Shown: piece by piece, positions 61,874 through 64,000 of the stretch | Layout: the number at the start of each line of letters is the position of its first letter | Position numbering within the stretch: position 1 is the first letter of the stretch | DNA from: Scenedesmus sp. ARA3 | Lineage: Eukaryota; Chlorophyta; Chlorophyceae; Sphaeropleales; Scenedesmaceae | Reading direction: 5' to 3' | Assembly (NCBI GenBank): GCA_004335835.1 | Contig: RWJK01001676.1 | Location: forward strand, 59,777-123,776 | Length of the DNA stretch: 64,000 bases | Made by a program: the position numbers and the translations under genes | The notes under the pieces: generated by a model | Seen by the model: the letters and a program-made list of their open reading frames with translations, nothing else | What the model was told of the DNA's origin: nothing | Databases searched by the model: none

Positions 61874-62661
61874 ATGCTGCTGCTGCTGCTGCTGCTGCTG
61901 CAGAGGTCCACGTGTGCAGACAAGGACATATTCAAGTGGGGAGCGCAGCCGCAGCGCTGCGCACCCGGCTGGGAGTTTGACTCCAGCAAGGCAGCAGTCA
62001 GCCCACCCTCGCGCAGGCGCTGCTGCAAGGTGCGTGCAGAGCAATGCAATGCAGCTCAGGTCGCAGCGCATGGCATCAGCAGTACAAACAAAACAGCAGT
62101 CTGCTGTAGACAGCGGCACGCAGGCAATAATTTGTGCATCGATGCATGCTGTATGCCAGGCGCTGGTGCAAGGTGCGTGCAGAGCGACACACAGGGCTCA
62201 AGCTTGATGCTATGGATTGAAGCTATGGCTTGATGCTATGGCTTGATTCTATGGCTTGATGCTATGGCTTGATGTTATGCCTTGATGCTATGGCTTGATG
62301 CTATGGCTTGATGCTATGGCTTGATGCTATGGCTTGATGCTATGGCTTGATGGGTAACATGATGACGAGGGCTCAAGCTTGCAGCAAACGGAGTCAGCCT
62401 GTCACGTCGCAGTAGTTGATGACAATGACATACATCCGTTCTTGAAATCTACGCCGCTGCATGATGTGTGATGACTTGATGGCGTGACATAGCAGGCATC
62501 AAGTTGAAATGTGATGCTGTAGTACTTGGTCGCATTCAGAGAAGGGCAGCAGATGTTATGCTGCCAGTGTCCATGTTCCTGCTTAGCAATGCTGGTTAGC
62601 CTTCCGTCTAATACATGCAGCTGCGGCTGCTGTCATGCTTGGAAGCACTTTTGTAAAACTG

Positions 62662-62714
<53 letters not shown>

Positions 62715-63352
62715 TGATCACTGCAGGCCGTGGCAACCTGCGGAGACATATATCCAGAAGAAAAAGGTGCACAGTGGTTCTACTGCAACCCCGCAAACGG
62801 CGTTGCACAGAACCCTAATGCTGCCGGCTACCCCAACCCTTCACAGAACGTGAGCACCAGCCCTGCTGAACATGCTGCATTCATAGCAGCAGTGTTCTGT
62901 TATTTTTTAAGCGACTGCAGGCCTGGCGCAAGCATTTATATGCGAAACGGCGCCGCAGGCAGCAGCATTACTGCTGCAGAGTGTTTGTGTTGCTGCAAAC
63001 CTAAACCTGCACAGCACTCTCGGCTTTGTGCTTGCTGTGCTGCTACATCTACAACAGCAGCCGCAATGCACATCTGCTTGCCTTGCTTGCCACACATAAC
63101 CCCCGTGCTCCCCATGCATATGTAGCAGACTGCGCCTATTCTCCAAGCGGTATTCAAAACACATATATTACCGGTGTCTGCAGGTATGCTGCGTACCGCT
63201 GTCAAGGCCGACATGTGGAGACTTTGACTTGAGCAAGGAGGGGGTGCAGTCGTGGCCCACCTGCCCCCCAAGCACAGCAGTCAACTCAGCCAACTGCTCT
63301 TACAGCCCACCCAGCAACACAGCCTGCTGCATGGTGAGCGCGCCAGCTGCAC

Positions 63353-63390
<38 letters not shown>

Positions 63391-63698
63391 GATGGCGGCG
63401 GCGGCGGAGTGCCAGCTGCAAGGCTAACCTGTGACACACAGCCTTCACAGCAGCTGCTGCTGCAGCTTTGTCGAGTCTGCATACCGAACCTTATCTGCCG
63501 ATGAAAGAAGCTGTAGCATGAGACCCTTCACAAACACGTGCAAGTAGACCACACACAGTCGAGCACTGGCAGATTTCTATGCAGCGTACAATAAACATGC
63601 TGGTAGCTCCTTGCGCCTCTTTGCTCTGCAGCAGCTTCTGTGATCCTGCTGTCACCCTAAATGATGTGGCTGCCGCAACTGCTGCTGCTGCTGCTGCT

Positions 63699-63729
<31 letters not shown>

Positions 63730-63868
63730 TTCACCAATCATGCAGCCCACGTGCGCCGACAGGAATGTCAACACGCAATCTGCGGAGCTTTGGCAGTGCC
63801 CCAGCAACCAGCGCCTGATTCAGGAGAATGCAATGCTGGGCCCACCCAGCAATGATCTCTGCTGCACG
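60743..63868 (+). CDS. Secreted cysteine-rich modular protein, continues past the right edge
   Basis: Proposed exons (plus): 60743-60889, 61160-61369, 61904-62029, 62727-62849, 63184-63333, 63746-63868, all symmetric phase 0. The first encodes MAGPRQQCNTLLWAVGVLLL followed by WQQSLVRA, a signal peptide. The others carry a repeated module of about 40-45 residues with the pattern TC-[AG]-D … [WR]xC … N … PS … CC. Examples are STCADKDIFKWG … PSRRRCC, ATCGDIYPEEKGAQWFYC … PSQN|VCC, PTCGDFDLSKEGVQSWPTC … PPSNTACC and PTCADRNVNTQSAELWQC … PPSNDLCC. A module can span an exon junction. I recall similar Cys-rich repeats in chlorophycean secreted proteins but assign no function. An exon-end echo follows 62029 at about 62157-62180. 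More modules are expected beyond 64000. Exon 1 is the least certain. Confidence 0.7.
61605..61758 (+). repeat. ~51-60-bp tandem repeat containing CTGCAG acceptor-like sites
   Basis: Three units in the intron before exon 61904. Each includes cctgctgcagtc and ctgtgtgtcacac. The first unit is about 9 bp longer because of an extra cacacctgt. Confidence 0.9.
62207..62350. repeat. 13-bp minisatellite (GATGCTATGGCTT)
   Basis: About eleven copies with few differences, in the intron after exon 62029. It runs into gatgggtaacatgatgacg, a motif also seen at about 57517 and 58540. Confidence 0.95.
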
Positions 63869-63939
63869 GTGGGTTAAAACAGCAGCTGCCTTGCACAGCT
63901 ACTGGTCAGTAAATGCATATAGGCGCAATTGGCAGTCGT

Positions 63940-63941
<2 letters not shown>

Positions 63942-64000
<59 letters not shown>
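63942..64000. repeat. (CAG)n tract at the window end
   Basis: At least 19 CAG units running to the last base, probably continuing past it. It may be an assembly break point. Confidence 0.95.

Noticed and set aside
1..64000. tRNA, rRNA or bacterial contamination
   Set aside because: No cloverleaf or rRNA signature noticed on reading; spliced plant-type genes throughout argue for nuclear algal DNA. A dedicated tRNA scan was not possible.

Overview
The window is nuclear DNA of a green alga. It is GC-rich, crowded with CAG/CTG trinucleotide tracts and split by many short introns. It carries a plant/algal photosystem II gene (PSBO), a plant-type pyruvate decarboxylase and a PLATZ zinc-finger factor. 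The style best fits Chlorophyceae, probably Sphaeropleales/Scenedesmaceae; the placement is inferred from gene content and composition, not from a database. I saw no bacterial operons, rRNA, tRNA or CRISPR.

Layout, left to right: pyruvate decarboxylase (minus, 3' end off the left edge, 296-6027); a MYND zinc-finger protein (minus, 7196-11548); a GH47 alpha-mannosidase-like enzyme (minus, 12204-19196); PSBO (minus, 20774-23522); a JmjC oxygenase (minus, 24109-28133); a divergent auxin-efflux-carrier-family transporter carrying MORN repeats (plus, 28506-36668); a leucine-rich-repeat protein (minus, 37024-39350); a papain-like protease with a LysM-like tail (minus, 39850-42986); a pepsin-like aspartic protease (minus, 44881-48893); a 5.4-kb A/C-skewed gene-poor stretch; a PLATZ factor (minus, 54340-55832); a repeat-rich 5-kb stretch with a solo LTR; and a secreted cysteine-rich modular protein (plus, 60743 to past the right edge). 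I assembled exons by hand. For PDC, GH47, PSBO, JmjC, AEC-MORN, both proteases and PLATZ the reading phase is continuous across every junction, which strongly supports those models. The genes form no evident pathway. Two encode secreted proteases and at least two more look secreted or extracellular.

The outstanding feature is structural. At roughly 40 exon-intron junctions the exon edge plus its splice site is repeated inside the neighbouring intron. Exon starts are echoed upstream, exon ends downstream, in one to six tandem and progressively decayed copies, often separated by (CTG)n/(CAG)n. Some echoes have become minisatellites whose unit contains a 5' splice site (1-172, 40955-41290). This 'exon echo' architecture runs through almost every intron-bearing gene here and is the best candidate for a previously undescribed genomic process; misassembly is the main alternative to exclude.
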